A stretch of DNA of 64,000 bases from Pegea sp. RAD2-039 (Eukaryota > Chordata > Thaliacea > Salpida > Salpidae), in contig JAQGEQ010000283.1 of the NCBI GenBank assembly GCA_034620365.1, positions 372,001 to 436,000 on the forward strand, written 5' to 3'. The notes under the pieces were generated by a model that did not search any database, had not been told where the DNA came from, and was given only the letters and a program-made list of their open reading frames with translations. Positions within the stretch are counted from its first letter, which is position 1. Each line of letters begins with the position of its first letter. Shown piece after piece: positions 34,746-48,400 of this stretch. Both the position numbers and the translations under genes were made by a program.

Positions 34746-36690
34746 CTGAAGAAAAAGAACTTTCTTAATTTTCAAATGTGCATAAAATAGTTTTACTTTT
34801 AAGTGATATATTATTTTTATATGAACAAAGTTACTTTACTAATGATAACAATCAAGTTTAGATCAAGTTTTGTAAAAGTCTTAACCACAAACTTCTGATA
34901 TTCTATATACATATTTTTGTTTAAACCGAATTTGAAGAAAAATTTTTTGTAAACTTTTCCGAGTATTTTCACAAATTGTTGGTTATAGTTCAATATTTAG
35001 ACAACAAAATTTCCAATTCTATATTAAAGAAATAGAAATAAATTCTTCTATAGAAAAGGCATTATTGTTTTACATGTAGCATTTTTGAGGGCAAAACACG
35101 TTTGCTTGTGAAAATGATAACATGAGTTCAGAAACTAAAAAATAAAAAGTATGTAATAAATGTAAGATTTAAGAGTGTTTAAAATAGATCAACAAGAAGT
35201 TAAACCTTTATTTTACAGATTTTAATCTGCAGTTATTTATCTCATATTCAAGTGTAAGTTCCTCAATAGAGTTAACTTGTATGAATTTATATTAATAGTG
35301 AGCAACGATTAATAAAAAAATATATCAAACTATTTCTAGTTATTTTTAATTACATATATACTTAGTTATGTTTATATATTATATTTTAGTTATAGTTAGA
35401 GAATATTCTAATCAAAAGTCAAGACTTAATATTGACTTATTGAATATACATTAGATTTAATTTAGAAACGATAAGCTCAACCTCAAAAAATACATATTTA
35501 AATATCATGGAAATCTATATAGAATTTATAACTTACAAGCCAATATAAACGAACAAAGATTTACTTAAAGTCTAATATTTTGACTGTTATAAACATTTAC
35601 TACAAATTTTTATTTTAAAAAAGTTCATGTTTAAACGCTATACCAGCAAATACTTCCCAAAAATCAATACTAACAATTGTCCTTTAAAATTAAGCAACCT
35701 ACATAAGTTTACAAAACATCGAAAATCATTCATGATCATCTAACAACAATCATTTTTCTCTGTTGGCATTAAGTTTGCAAGTAACAAAAAGAGACAAAAG
35801 AGAGCAACAAAACATTATAATTTAAAATAAGTTATGATAATATATATAACACAAATGACGTTACCAAACATAATAACTTTTGGTCAAGGTCTTCTTAGGA
35901 ATATATATATGTTTGATTTATAAAAGTGATTTATAAATCTTCAAAACAGTTTGGAGAAATTCTAATTTTGAAAGCAATGTTAGAAACACAAAAATCTTTG
36001 CACGCAAATTCTGATGATAATATTAAAGTTATAGAAGCTTTTGCTATTATGATTTTGTTGTTTGCTGATTAACATTTTGATGCCTTTACTGCTTTGTTCT
36101 CAATATTATAGTACAATACATCTTTTTATTATTATCAAGTAACTGCAAAATCCAAACTTTGTAAGAGTATTTGTTCAATCAGTTTTTATTATTTTTAGTA
36201 TTTTATATTTTTTAAAGTTACAAATAAACAATAAATTTCAAGAAATACTTATAGATATTAATCATTTAAGGTTTTTTTTTTTTAAAACCTCTAAAAGCTA
36301 TTCTAAAAGGTATTATTATTTTTTGATGAGTTTGTGGGTATGTTTGACTGAATACAGTAATTAATTGCTAGAATAACTTGATTTCACAAAAAACATTATT
36401 AAAGTGATATAACAACTATGTACCACCTTCAAAGCAATGATTAAGTGAAGTGTTAAGATAGAATTTCAAGAATAGCAGTAAGAAGTACATTTTAGTTCAC
36501 AAAGCTACAAACAATAAGTGGAAAAGTAGTGTTGTTATTGTTAGTAGTGAAAGTAGAATATTTTGGCATTTACGTAAATGTTTCATCCCCTATTACTCTA
36601 TATACCTAGTTCATTCTGTAGTCGACAGTGGTTTGTTAGTAGTGTTTTGTTAGTTTTCTTCGTTATTAGTTTCCTTTTACCAATTGAATA
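34746..36690 (-). repeat. 5' flank of ZNF-E
   Basis: About 1.95 kb matches the ZNF-C flank and the reverse complement of the ZNF-G flank (52330-54280). It lies between ZNF-E and a divergently oriented sister relic (37285-37618), so it may have been a shared bidirectional control region. No exon is identifiable. Confidence 0.65.
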
Positions 36691-37284
36691 AAGCTAAATA
36701 TGAAAGTTTTCAGATATGGAATTTTAATATCAGATTTTCAATACTATTCAAAATAAAGTTTTTAGATAAATGCTCTTAGCTGTCAAAATATTAGATTTGA
36801 ATTAAAATTTGTTAGTTTTTATTGACTTATATGTTATACAATTCTTATAAATTACAGGGTAATAAACTATTGATTTTTTTAATTGAGCTTTTAATGTTTA
36901 ACTTTTTTAGTATTATATTTTGTTTTTAAAATTTCAATTTTCATTTCCATTTATTTTCTGCTGATTAAGTAAATCAAAATCAACACTTAAATTTGAATTT
37001 ATTGAGTATATTGAAAATATTGACTCTATTTTATTTATCATTAAAACTTAAAAAAACACTTTTAATATGTTTTTTGAATTAATCGTTGCTCTCAATCTAT
37101 GATACATCATAAACTTAAATTTTATTGAAAAGTTAACACTTAGATATTGGATAAAACTATTTTAACATTGTTTTCTTAAAATCTTTAGAAGTAGGTTATA
37201 ATTTGATTGCATCTGTTTAAACTGTTTGAACCTTTTTCTTTCTTGTATACAGCTTAATATTTAATTTAAAACTCCTTTTATAAG
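36691..37284 (+). repeat. Eta module (5' region of the sister relic)
   Basis: This recurs at 49575-49800 and 56815-57400 (+) and at 51720-52330 (-), each time adjoining a sister relic or a place where one was lost. A shared landmark is TTTTCAGATATGGA followed by TTTTAATATCAGATTTTCAA. Non-coding. Confidence 0.65.
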
Positions 37285-37618
37285 GGTATCAAGTAGATCA
37301 AATTAGTTTTAACAATGCAAACAGAGATAAAATAAGTGTTTCTTACTCTTATTAAGATAATAGCAAGACTAAAAAAGTAGACAAAGAAAAAGAAACCAGA
37401 CTTGTAAAAAAAATAAATCTTATTTCAGGAACTATTATGAATCCATAGTTTGTAACAAACATTTAAAATCCAAATCTAAAGTTATAATTCACGAAAGAAC
37501 TCACACTGGTGAGAAGCCACATGAGTGTATAGTTTGTGAAAGAAAGTTTGGTCGAAATTCAAATCGTTTACACAATGAAAGAATATGCAAATGTGAAATA
37601 GAATATGTTGATCTGTAA
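37285..37618 (+). pseudogene. Sister-family zinc-finger relic r1
   Basis: The N-terminal part reads VDQISFNNANRDKISVSYSY, stop, DNSKTKKVDKEKETRLV, clearly related to residues 46-85 of ZNF-B (HVDQTSLN...TSYSYEEVGKNAKADQEK). After a frame change come two fingers: [24 protein letters not shown], then [19 protein letters not shown] with the second finger's His positions altered. A TAA ends the frame at 37616-37618. At least one stop and one frameshift; long dead. It faces away from ZNF-E. Confidence 0.75.
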
Positions 37619-38698
37619 ATGTAAGTTCTTTTGGAAAACCCATATATTATGTTGCTATTGTATTTAAAAACATGAAGATGTGACTGGGGTAAGATCTAAA
37701 GTTTTAAAATATAAAGAATTATTTATTTGCATTTAAAAACAATTTAGTTTTTATTCTTAAATTGATAAATTTGATCAAAAATTATAATAAATATAATTAC
37801 AAGATAAATAATTACATATTCGTTAATAGGTTATAAATAGTGAGAATATAACAGCCATAGTAACTGAAATATAAGATCTCAATAAACAGATATATAAATT
37901 AATTTTGCTGTACCAATGTCTAGTGTCTAAAAAAAATCTATAGTCAATTTTCTAAACACAGATTACAGTTTCTGATACAATTCATTTCATTGGATTGATT
38001 CAGTAAGAAAAAGACTTCATTTAACTCTTTCTAAGCGTTGAGCAAGGCTAACAGACAAAGGTCGTTTTTAAATGTTTAATTTGATTGTGCAAATGGGGCC
38101 ACTGTGACCTTCTCACTGGATGCAGTAACCGCTTTGCACAGTATCTTCACGTTATTTGGGGGCTTTTATGGGTTATTCTAAGTTTTGAGTTTGTGGTTTA
38201 CAAAAAGGTTGTATAAAAATAAATTAATTAATTTTGGTGAGATAAGTTTTATTGATTGTTTTTTTTTACATCATTTCAGGTCAATTTATTTTTAGGTTTT
38301 GCTTTATAAGGTTCTTAATTTCTAAACAAATTGTTTAATTGAAATTTTAAAACAGCTATACGTTTTGATCACTTTTTTGGTAATTTGATTTTTAAGCAAA
38401 TCCGAAAAATAACAAGGTAAGTATTTAAAAACGACCAATTAACAGCATTACTTAGTAAATTGAAGAAAATGAAAAACAAAAACATTTCGAAAATAATCGT
38501 TTAACAACTAACAGCATGTAATCATTTATCTTTTTTAGTTTACCAGAAAATTCGACAGCTCGTAACAGCAAAAAGAACAAAACTCCATAACAATTTTGAC
38601 TTGGACTCAAGTAATGAAATGTTTTTTATTATCTAACGATACTAAATAAAAGATGCTTTAATCATAATTTTTCCATATTTATTGCAATAAACAAAAAG
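37619..38698 (+). repeat. Gamma module and flanks
   Basis: Positions 37660-37800 match 49800-49910, and 37800-38340 match 49910-50470, including the GTGACCTTCTCACTGGATGC stretch and TCTCAATAAACAGAT. The remainder (38400-38690) has no match or gene that I can see. Confidence 0.6.
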
Positions 38699-38745
38699 AA
38701 GGGTGCCCGAAAAGAGCACCTCTTGCTAAACCACAATCTCACATA
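38699..38745 (-). mobile_element. SINE tail fragment
   Basis: On the minus strand it reads TTTAGCAAGAGGTGCTCTTT followed by CGGGCACCCTTCTTTT, a diverged SINE tail with the same small GGTGC/GCACC stem. Confidence 0.55.
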
Positions 38746-41012
38746 CAACACATTTTGTACTTAATTTAGTTGGAAATTAAGAAAGAAAAAGATGTAACAT
38801 TTGGCATATCAGTGGACTTAAAAATGATTGTTATAGTTCCAATTTCATCTATTCTTGTTAGCTTATTTTATCTGTTTATTTGCATTCTTGCTTAACCAAA
38901 TCGTAAATACAATATATTAATCACACTTAAGCATATGACAACTTATAATAGTAAACTAAAAATTCTAGGTTTGTAGGATTGATTAATGTGAAATAATATA
39001 TAGCCGTGTGTTGACAACAAGTACACGTAAATTTTCTGCTTTATACTAAAATTAATAGAAAGTAATTTTTAATATTGAATCACTATGAGTAATCTCAAAG
39101 TTATGGATTAATATTTATTTTTTAATTCAAATCATTTTATATTTTGGTTTATTTATAGGTTATTTTTTAGTTAAAGTTTAATAAATAAATAAATCAAATA
39201 AAATCTGAAAAATAAAAGAAATATAAATAAGTCATTAGGAAATACAAGAAAATAATTTTTTTATTAAAATATCAAATGATTTTCTAAAAGATTTTTAAGA
39301 GCTTTCTAATAAAAATTATCGACCTCAAACAAAAATTGAACTGTAAAAGTATCACTTTTAAGGAAGTTTGTATTTCTTTTGGAACTTAATCTTTGATTAA
39401 GTTTTTGTAGGATAAAAAATTTCAGGTTGATTTTATGTTTTTCTTTAGTTTCTACAAAAAAAGTTTAAATGTTTAATGTTTAAAAGAAACTTCAGGAAAA
39501 TGAATACTTTTATGTAGCTTTATAATAAACAAAAAAAGAATGCAAGCTTCACTAACATAGCCTCTTAAGAAGTTTAGATTTGCAGTTACTCAATATTGCT
39601 GAAAAATTTTAATGCACAACAAATATTAATAGCAAAGCAGTAAAAGCACCAAAATAATAATCAACAAGCTACAAAACCCATACAGCAAAAGCTTCTAGAA
39701 CTTTGATTCTGTCATCATAATTTACCTACAAACAATTTTTTATTTCCAACACTGCTTTCAAAATTATAATTTCTCTCAACTGTTTTGAAGATTAATAAAT
39801 CACTTTAATAAATCAAACATATTTATATATATTCTTAAGAAGACTTTGACTAAAAGCTTATATGTTTGGTAACGTCATTTGTGTTATATATTTTATCATA
39901 ATTTTGTTTAAATTATAAGGTTTTGTTGCTCTCTTTTGTCTCTTATAGTTACTTGTAAACTTAAAGTCAATAGAGAAAAATGATTGTTGTTAGATGATCA
40001 TGAATGATTTTTGATGTTATATAAACTTATGTAGCTTGCTTAATTTTATTAGACAATTGTTAGTATTGATTTTAGTGAAGTTTTTGCAGGTATTGCGTTT
40101 TGACATGAAATTTTCAAACTTTTTTAAAATAAAAATCTTAAGTCAATGCTAAGAACTTTAAATTAATTTTGTTAGATTATGTAGGATTGTCAGTTATAAA
40201 TTCTTTATACATTTTCATGATATTTAAATATGTATTTTCTTAAAGTTGAGCTTATCGTGTCTAAATTAAATATCGTGTAAATTTAATAAGTCAATATCAA
40301 GTCTTGACTTTTGATTAAAAGAGTCTCTAACTTTTGTATTTCTGTAAATAAAAATAATTAGAAATAGTTCGATATGATTTTTAATTACTCGTTGCTCTCT
40401 TATAAATATCATCATAAAAGTTAAGTGTATTGAGGACTTCAATTTGAGATAAATAACTTAAGTTTTTAAAGACATTTTACTAAAATCTTTAAACTTAAGG
40501 AGTAACTTTTTGTTCTATTTTGAACACTATTAAATCTTAAATTTCTTACATACTTCTTAATTTTTAGTTTCTGAAATCATGTTATCATTTTCACAAACAA
40601 ACGTTTATTGCCCTCGTAACTGCTACATGTAACGCAATAATGCCTTTTCTATAGAAGAATGTTTTTCTATTTGTTTATTATAAAATTGAATATTTTGGTG
40701 TCTAAATATTGAACTATAACCAACAATTTGTGAAAATACTTGCAAAAGTTTACAAAAATTTGTTAATCGAAAGTTCTTTTTATTTACCAATATCTACATG
40801 AAACATGATAAGTTTCTGGTTTAGACTTTTAAAAAACATTAATTAAGCTTGTTTGTTAGCATTGGTGAACAAAATTTGTATATCATATGAAAATATTATA
40901 TCACTTAAAAATCAAAGTTTGTAGTTAAAACATTATATATTATGTAAAAACAATTTTTTTTTATGATTTCGTAGAGACATTTTAAATTTAATTTTTTTTT
41001 CTTTAAATCTAG
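38746..41012 (+). repeat. 5' flank of ZNF-F and upstream module
   Basis: Positions 38800-39720 match 21120-22090. From 39460 the ZNF 5' flank runs to the splice acceptor CTTTAAATCTAG (AG at 41011-41012). A diverged copy of the proximal flank sits before ZNF-B. No other gene. Confidence 0.6.
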
Positions 41013-41027
41013 CCTAGTAACTAGAAA

Positions 41028-42412
41028 ATGAATATGATAGAAGAGAGCAAATTTGACCGAAAGAGGAAACTGTCATCAGATGATGATGAGAAAAGTTTTA
41101 ATAATAAAACTGCGGAAGAGACAAATTTGGTAAACACTTCTGGTGGAGTACATAGCTTGCATAAAAGTCATGCTGATCAAACTAGTTTAAATAATACTAA
41201 AGAAATTCCAACAACTACAAGTTTCCCCTTTAAAGACACTAACAGTGATAGGAAAGCATTCAAAGGGAAAGAAAATAATGAAGAAAATAAACTATCATCT
41301 AATTTCAAAATCAAATATGAATGCTTAGACTGTAACAGGAAATATAAATGCAAATCTCAGCTTATTTATCATGAAAGAACTCATACTGGTGAGAAGCCAT
41401 ATGAATGTAAAGTTTGTGAAAGAAAATTTAGTCAAAAAACCCATTTGTTATGTCATGAAAGAACTCATAGTGGTGAGAAGCCATATGAATGCATTGTTTG
41501 TGAAAAGAAGTCTAGTCAAAACGCACATTTGTTAAGCCATGAAAGAACTCATACTGGTGAGAAGCCATATGAATGCATTGTTTGTGAAAGAAAATTTGCA
41601 CATAATTCCAGTCTTTTAAATCATGAAAGAACTCATACTGGTGAGAAACCATATGAATGTAAAGTTTGTGAAAGAAAATTTAGTCAAAAAACCCATTTGT
41701 TATGTCATGAAAGAACTCATAGTGGTGAGAAGCCATATGAATGCATTGTTTGTGAAAAGAAAATTTGCACGTAATTCCAGTCTTTTAATTCATGAAAGAA
41801 CTCATACTGGTGAAAAGCCATATGAATGTATAGTTTGTGAAAGAAAATTTGCACTTAATTCCAGTCTTTTAATTCATGAAAGAACTCATACTGGTGAGAA
41901 GCCATACGAATGTATTGTTTGTGAAAAAAAGTTTAGTCAGAAAGCCCATTTGTCAAGTCATGAAAAAACTCATACTGGTGAGAAGCCATATGAATGTAAA
42001 GTTTGTGAAAGAAAATTTAGTCAAAAAACCCATTTGTTATGTCATGAAAGAACTCATAGTGGTGAGAAGCCATATGAATGCATTGTTTGTGAAAAGAAAA
42101 TTTGCACGTAATTCCAGTCTTTTAATTCATGAAAGAACTCATACTGGTGAAAAGCCATATGAATGTATAGTTTGTGAAAGAAAATTTGCACTTAATTCCA
42201 GTCTTTTAATTCATGAAAGAACTCATACTGGTGAGAAGCCATACGAATGTATTGTTTGTGAAAAGAAATTTAGTCATAGGTCTAGTCTTATATGTCATGA
42301 AAGAACTCATACTGGTGAGAAGCCATATGAATGTATAGTTTGTAAAAGAAAATTTAGTCATAATTCCAATCTTGTAACTCATGAAAGGACTCATACCGGC
42401 GAGAAACCATAG
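41028..42412 (+). pseudogene. ZNF-F, C2H2 zinc-finger pseudogene, 13 fingers
   Basis: The ATG at 41028 lies 15 bases after the acceptor. The family N-terminus (MNMIEESKFDRKRK...) precedes 13 fingers. The first frame ends at 41774 after five full fingers because one extra A in finger 6 (near 41758-41765, GAAAAGAAAATTT) shifts the reading. The same lesion recurs 337 bp later in finger 10 (stop at 42111), because a four-finger block was duplicated after the insertion. The last fingers are readable in the third frame to the clade's terminal TAG at 42410-42412. As it stands the product would be 248 residues with five good fingers. The rare linker HSGEKP marks fingers 2, 5 and 9. AATAAA lies at 42542-42547. 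Confidence 0.88.
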
Positions 42413-43835
42413 GAATATGTTTTAATTGTGAAAAAAAATTTAGTTGAAATTCATGTCGATTACGCCATGAAATGATTCATGTTTCTCAGAAAAAGTGAGA
42501 TCATTTTGCTGGTCAAAGTTTACTTGCTATTTATAAGAAGAAATAAATAGCTTTGTGAAGATCAGATGGTTTAAAAATATAATTTTTAAAATTGTTTTTT
42601 CAGTTTGAGTTGTTTTTATTTAATTAATATTTGTTTTATTGATCAAATGTTGTATGTTACAGTAAATAATAATGATTTTAAAAGTTATTTTTCTGTTATT
42701 GTTTGTGATCGGCGATTCGTATTTTTTTTTGTAAACGAACTATAACTTGTTTCATTCTTATTCCAAGTTTTCTTAAACCCACAAGTTTTTTAATGTCCTT
42801 TATTTATTACCAAAAAGCTTCTGTATTTAGATTTTAATCTCTTAGTTAATCAATGTTGTGCAAACTGCTGATAAATTTTAGTTTTTGTTTAGAAATCCGT
42901 TTAAAACATTTTAAATTTATGCAACTTATTACTCTTCACAATTTGTTTTTATTTTTTTAATTGAAACTTCAGTTTTTAGTAGATACTCAAAATAATTTCA
43001 AGAAAATAAAGTTATAGATCATAAAATCTCTTTTTTCCAACCTAATGCTATTTTGTTTATTATTTCATTTTAGAAATAAATGCTTTTTAATAAAACATAT
43101 TACATAATAATTATCCCTTCTGCTATAGCACTAAGCAGTTTATTACCCGAATGGTTAAAACTAACTTGAAAGATTGAATTGATGAAAAATTGAAATAATT
43201 ATCTAATTTTTTTAAACTTTGTTAGCAAGCCAGTTATTACGTCAGAAGAAGAAATACTTGCTTAATGTTTGCCAGTAAGTTCAGTTTAAACTATTTTATA
43301 ATAGTATTATTTTAAGTTGTCAATTTAGGTTTAATAATATTTTATTTTTCTTAAATTACTTTCAGTATATCTAAACACAATTACTTTTTCAACTGAATTA
43401 CTTTCAGCAAACAAGATAAGACCAAAACATCTAGAAACTTTAGTTTGCCGATGTATCTAAATTATGCAATCTACAAATTCACCGAATTTCTTGAGCTAAT
43501 CTTTTAGTTTATCTTTAAAATATGTTCTTTAATAATCAGCACAAGTTTGTTGATAATTTAAAAAAATCATTATGTAGAATTTAATTTATAAAAAAAAATT
43601 TACAAAAATACTTCAGTTTATTAATTCAGTTTATGTAATAATCATTTTAAATTATGTTTATAAAAATAAACAGTTCAACTGCAAACAATAATCATATATT
43701 ATTACAAATGTAATAGCAACTTATTAAACCAAATTTTGACTCACAATAACTTTCTTTAGCTTTTAAGAGAAGTCAATTACTAGAAGTTTTCTAGACTAAA
43801 TTTTCACATTTATACAATTATACAATAAAGTTAAA
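42413..43835 (+). repeat. 3'-flank duplicon, copy behind ZNF-F
   Basis: This is the same duplicon as at 1259 and 13133, starting with the decayed extra finger. Its end (43725-43835) matches 14550-14640. No gene. Confidence 0.75.
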
Positions 43836-44509
43836 TTAATATAAACATATAAGATGGTTTGAAATATTGTAGACAAAAAACTATTAGACTGATAGATTTA
43901 TTGTAAATAAGAACCACATAACACTTACTTTAATTAGTTTTCTCAAACAAATATTTTACTTAAGAAGTATAAAAAATATAAAACAACAAATTTAGGATTT
44001 CATTTTGAGTAATAGATCAAACCTTAAAATTCTAAAAAAAGTATAGCAAAGAATTTACATATAATTATGTTCTAGACAAAATCTATCGATTAAATTTATT
44101 AAGATTTTTTTGGCATTTTTTAGCTTTTATGACGGTTTATCGTTTTCCGTAGTCAAATTGTTTAATAAAAAACTATAAATTTTTAGTTTGTAGTCAATAA
44201 CATATTACATAAATGTAATTCAATGATAATCTACATTTTTAAAAGCTTTGAAAACGAAATTATATTAGTGGACTTGAAATCGAGGTATATTAGAAGAAAT
44301 TTTAAATTAAATTTTTGAACAGTCAAGATGTTTTTTCTAATTACAAAGACCTTTACTAATGAATTAGAAAAGTTTTATTTGAAAAAAAATAATCACTGAA
44401 ACCAGTTAACAATTTAGTGGATATCATTTAACTTTTTATTTATTTTAATTTATTTTATTATTTTTAAGTAGTTTTAAATATTTATAAAAGTCCTTCATTA
44501 ACCCTGCAT
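43836..44509. other. Mostly unique AT-rich spacer
   Basis: I see no gene. The last part (about 44395-44430, GAAACCAGTTAACAATTTAG) is the end of a beta segment as at 6610-6650 and 9895-9935. Confidence 0.45.
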
Positions 44510-44800
44510 TTTTACAATCAGTCAACATTTAAACAGTTCCTAACTAAATGAATTATGTCATCAGTATTTGTTGAAACAATCTCATTTGATAACGGTTGAA
44601 ATAGAATACTGATGTTTTGTTAATTAATCATCCCCTTTACAACAAGTTTGCCATGAAATTCATAATATGAGTTAGCCACACAAATAGCTGATGGTATCAC
44701 ATACTTGCTTCGTTGTCATATGATTGCTGGTCATTTGGCTGTTAGAGAACCGACAGCAGATGCAATGCTTCTAATTGAATGTTAAGAATATTTGGCCACT
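44510..44800 (+). repeat. Partial alpha repeat (fifth copy)
   Basis: This matches the first 290 bases of alpha (4455-4760) with hairpin 1 kept. It is deleted through hairpin 2 and stops before hairpin 3. Confidence 0.7.
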
Positions 44801-45410
44801 CATACAAGAGATTTGATAAGCGCAATTTTTTTCAAAGTTTTTCAATGCATTTTTTAAATAATTTTACAAAAATGACAAAAAATAAATTTAATAAAAATGA
44901 TAGGAAATTCTGGAGGTGCATTTCGAAAAAAAAACTTTGAAATTTAAAAACTTAAATTAGTAATTCAAATTTGAAATAATCATTTTTGTTTAAATTAATT
45001 AAATCTAAATATACAAATTCAAATTGAAAACTTGATACTACGATGAAAGACTGTTTAAAAATTATTTTTCCGAATGGTGTCATCATGGAGTCATTTTGGT
45101 TTTTTTATTGGTATTAGTAACTTAAAATATTTGTTTTTATTATTTATTCTTTACAATCAGTACTACTTAGTATGATCAATGAAACAATTTAACTATTTAA
45201 TCATTGGTTCGAGAGTTAGGATGTTCGAAAGTTTATTTAAAATTTATTGACAATCTTATTTCTTTTACAAAAGGTGATAAATAAACGAAACTGTAAAGTT
45301 TTATGTTTTGAGTTTTGATTTGAATTTTTTTTAATTAACTTTAAATTCATTTTTATGGAATCCATAGATTCTCTAACAGCCAGATAACCACAAATATTAA
45401 ACTGAATTCA
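44801..45410. repeat. Distal 3'-flank module plus reversed alpha end
   Basis: Positions 44840-45225 match 2690-3060. Positions 45240-45410 are the reverse complement of alpha sequence (AACAGCCAGATAACCACAAA and the TTTCTTTTACAAAAGGTGAT part). The same reversed pair precedes the delta copy at 57690-57870. Confidence 0.6.
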
Positions 45411-48400
45411 AGATGAAAAAAAAGAAACCTTTATTGATATAATTACTTATGTCTTACAAAACGGTCACTATAGATTAGAAGAAGGTTTTATTGCTAAACA
45501 ATAAAAAGAATTATTAGATTTAAAGAAAATATATTCATAATAGGAATAATTTCAATTTATTGATTTTAGACAGATAGCATATAATGATAAGAATTTTTAT
45601 AATTAACAATCTAAAAGCTGCTAATTTAATATTCGAGAGTTTAAATAAATTCTTCTCATTGTTGAAACAACTGTCTAATTTCTTAAAAATTGAAATTACT
45701 TTGTCTTATAAGGAATGTTTTTTAAAGTAATTACATTCAATTAATTGCATTCAAGTAATATTTAAAAAAAACTTGTATTGTATATTTTACTCATAAATTG
45801 CAGCTCGATTGATTGGAAAAATTCTTATCAATATGAAAATATTTCAAAAATAAATAAGAAAAATTTTACATTCCAAAATATTTTCTGCATGTTCTCATAA
45901 TGAATACATTAAAGTGATTTTAAACTGAATTCTTTTATTTCAACTTATAGCTTATAAAATAAAAATATTTTGTTTTCTTTATTTATACTTAAAGACAATT
46001 CTCTGTTAATAAAATTTGAAGCTTGAACTAGTTTCATAAAATCATCACAAAAAAATTGTGTTTGAAAACGTTATGTGTGACGTAATCAAAAAAACATTAT
46101 TTTCCAAATTATTCAAATAATGCGAAGTATAATTCACTACTAGTACATAATTATATAAATATTATCTAAGTATATAATATTATATAATAACTATAAAACT
46201 CAATTTAATCAACTGTTTTCCTAAAATAGTTAAATAAGTTTAGAATAACATTAGTAAGATCAGAGAAAAATATTATCTAACAAATTCTACCATGTCAATT
46301 AATTAAGAGTCAGAGAAAAACTGACCTTAACAATTTATTTGCAGTTTGTCTCACTTTTATTGGAATTTCTTTTATTAGACTGTAAATCAAAAAATATTGT
46401 CAAATAAAATTAGATTTTAATATTTATTTTTCAGCCACAACATGTCGCTGTAATAATTTTATTTTCATATTTTGTAAAATTGTAAATTTCTCCTTAGATC
46501 TGTTTGATAAATAGTCTAAGACTTTGAACTTGAAAGACTTTATTTTTTAATATTTGTAAAAATTTTATTCAAACTAATACAAATATCTTTATATAAAAAT
46601 ATGTTTAGTTTTAACGAATTACTTGAAAAATTTAAACTCAAAAGTATTTTGCACCTAGAAATAAGATACAGTCTTCTAAAAGATTGATGTCAGAGAAATA
46701 AAGTTTGTCTAACAGTTTTTAATAAATCAAACTTATTGAGAAAAAGAAAAGTTTGAAAAAGTACTTTCCTCCTGACAAATACTAGATCGAAAGAAATTAT
46801 TAAAACAAAGAACTATTTTTTAGTTCAACAAATTGCTCAGCTAGTTGTCCACCACACTAGCAATATTTTGAAATCGACAATCTGTCGATAAACTTTATAA
46901 AAAATTGAATTTCTGAAAATATATTATTTTAAACTCTTGTTGTTAATAAAACTTTTAAATTTGAATATAATAATCGTAATATTGGTAGACTACCATTAGT
47001 ATATTTGTAATAAATTTATTATTTCACTTAGTTGTTTTATAAAAGTTTTTTTCTTTCTAGTCTTTGATAAACTTTTTGTAGAAAATTAATTTAATTAAGT
47101 AAAAAAAGTAATTTAAAATTGTTGTCAAAGGAAAACATTTTGTAAGAGTTCTAAATAAATCAAAGTTATAAAAGAGAAAGTAATTATTAAAATTAACTTT
47201 TGTTTTGACAATTAATAGATGGAAAGAGATGATAGTCAAAGAACTATTATGGAACATTAGACGTATTAGGTCTTGAAAACGAGCAGGATTTTGAAATAGA
47301 CAACTTGTAGACATGTATAAATTTATTAACCAGCCAATAAATTTCATATTCTTTTAATTTCGATTAATACTCTTGAAGAAAGTATCATTTTAGTTTGTTA
47401 ATATTTAATATTGGTTATTAATGATAATTTTATTTGAATTATCTTATCTCTTTATTTAGCTGTTATATCAAAATGTTAATCTTTCTTTTCAGTATTTTTA
47501 CTTTATCAAACAAATCGTCGCCACAGACTGCAAAGGTTCTGGTTCACTGATCTATATTTATAAAAATATTTGAGAATTTAGTCAATATATTCGATGTTAT
47601 GATTTTGCTAAAATTATTTTAAATGTTTTATTAAGCTTATTAATTTTAATGCTAGGTTTGATAAAAACTTACAAATACTTACAATGTATAAAAAGATAAG
47701 GATAATTTTGATTTATATTTTTTAGTCTTTAATATTAATCAGTATTTGACGCTAGACGTCGCTGAAGATAAATAATTTTAAAAACTTTGCATTGCTTCAG
47801 GCTATGTTATTGTATAGTTTTTCCAACTCAGTAATTCACTAAATTAAAAAAGAAAGTATTTAGATGAGTTCTGTATCTAAGATGTTTGCAGAAGTAAGAG
47901 TTCTATATTAGATATTACATCATCAGTATCTTTGATAATTGCACTGCTTAGTTATTTTAATTCTGATAAACAATTTAAGTTGATCAAAATTAGCTAATAG
48001 AGTGTTTCACTGAATTAAAAAAACCTAAAAAAACCTATAAATTAATATCAGATAAGTTTTTTAACTAAGTGTAAGGTTTAAAGAAATAAAAAAGGTGACT
48101 CTATAATAGTTTTATTTCATATTTTGTAAAATTATAATTTTTGTATTCTTAGATCTGTTAGATAAATAGTCTAGCTCACAGACTTTGAACTTACAACAAA
48201 AGTATTATGCAACTATAAGTAAGTTATAATCTTCTATAAGACTAATGTCAAAGAAATAAAGTTTGTCTCGAAATTTTTAATAAATGAAACTTTTAGAGAA
48301 AAATAAAAGTTTACAAAAATACTTTCCTCCAGACAAATACTAGATTGAATGAAATTCGTAAAGCAGAGAAATAGTTATCAAGTTATTGCACAGCTATGAA

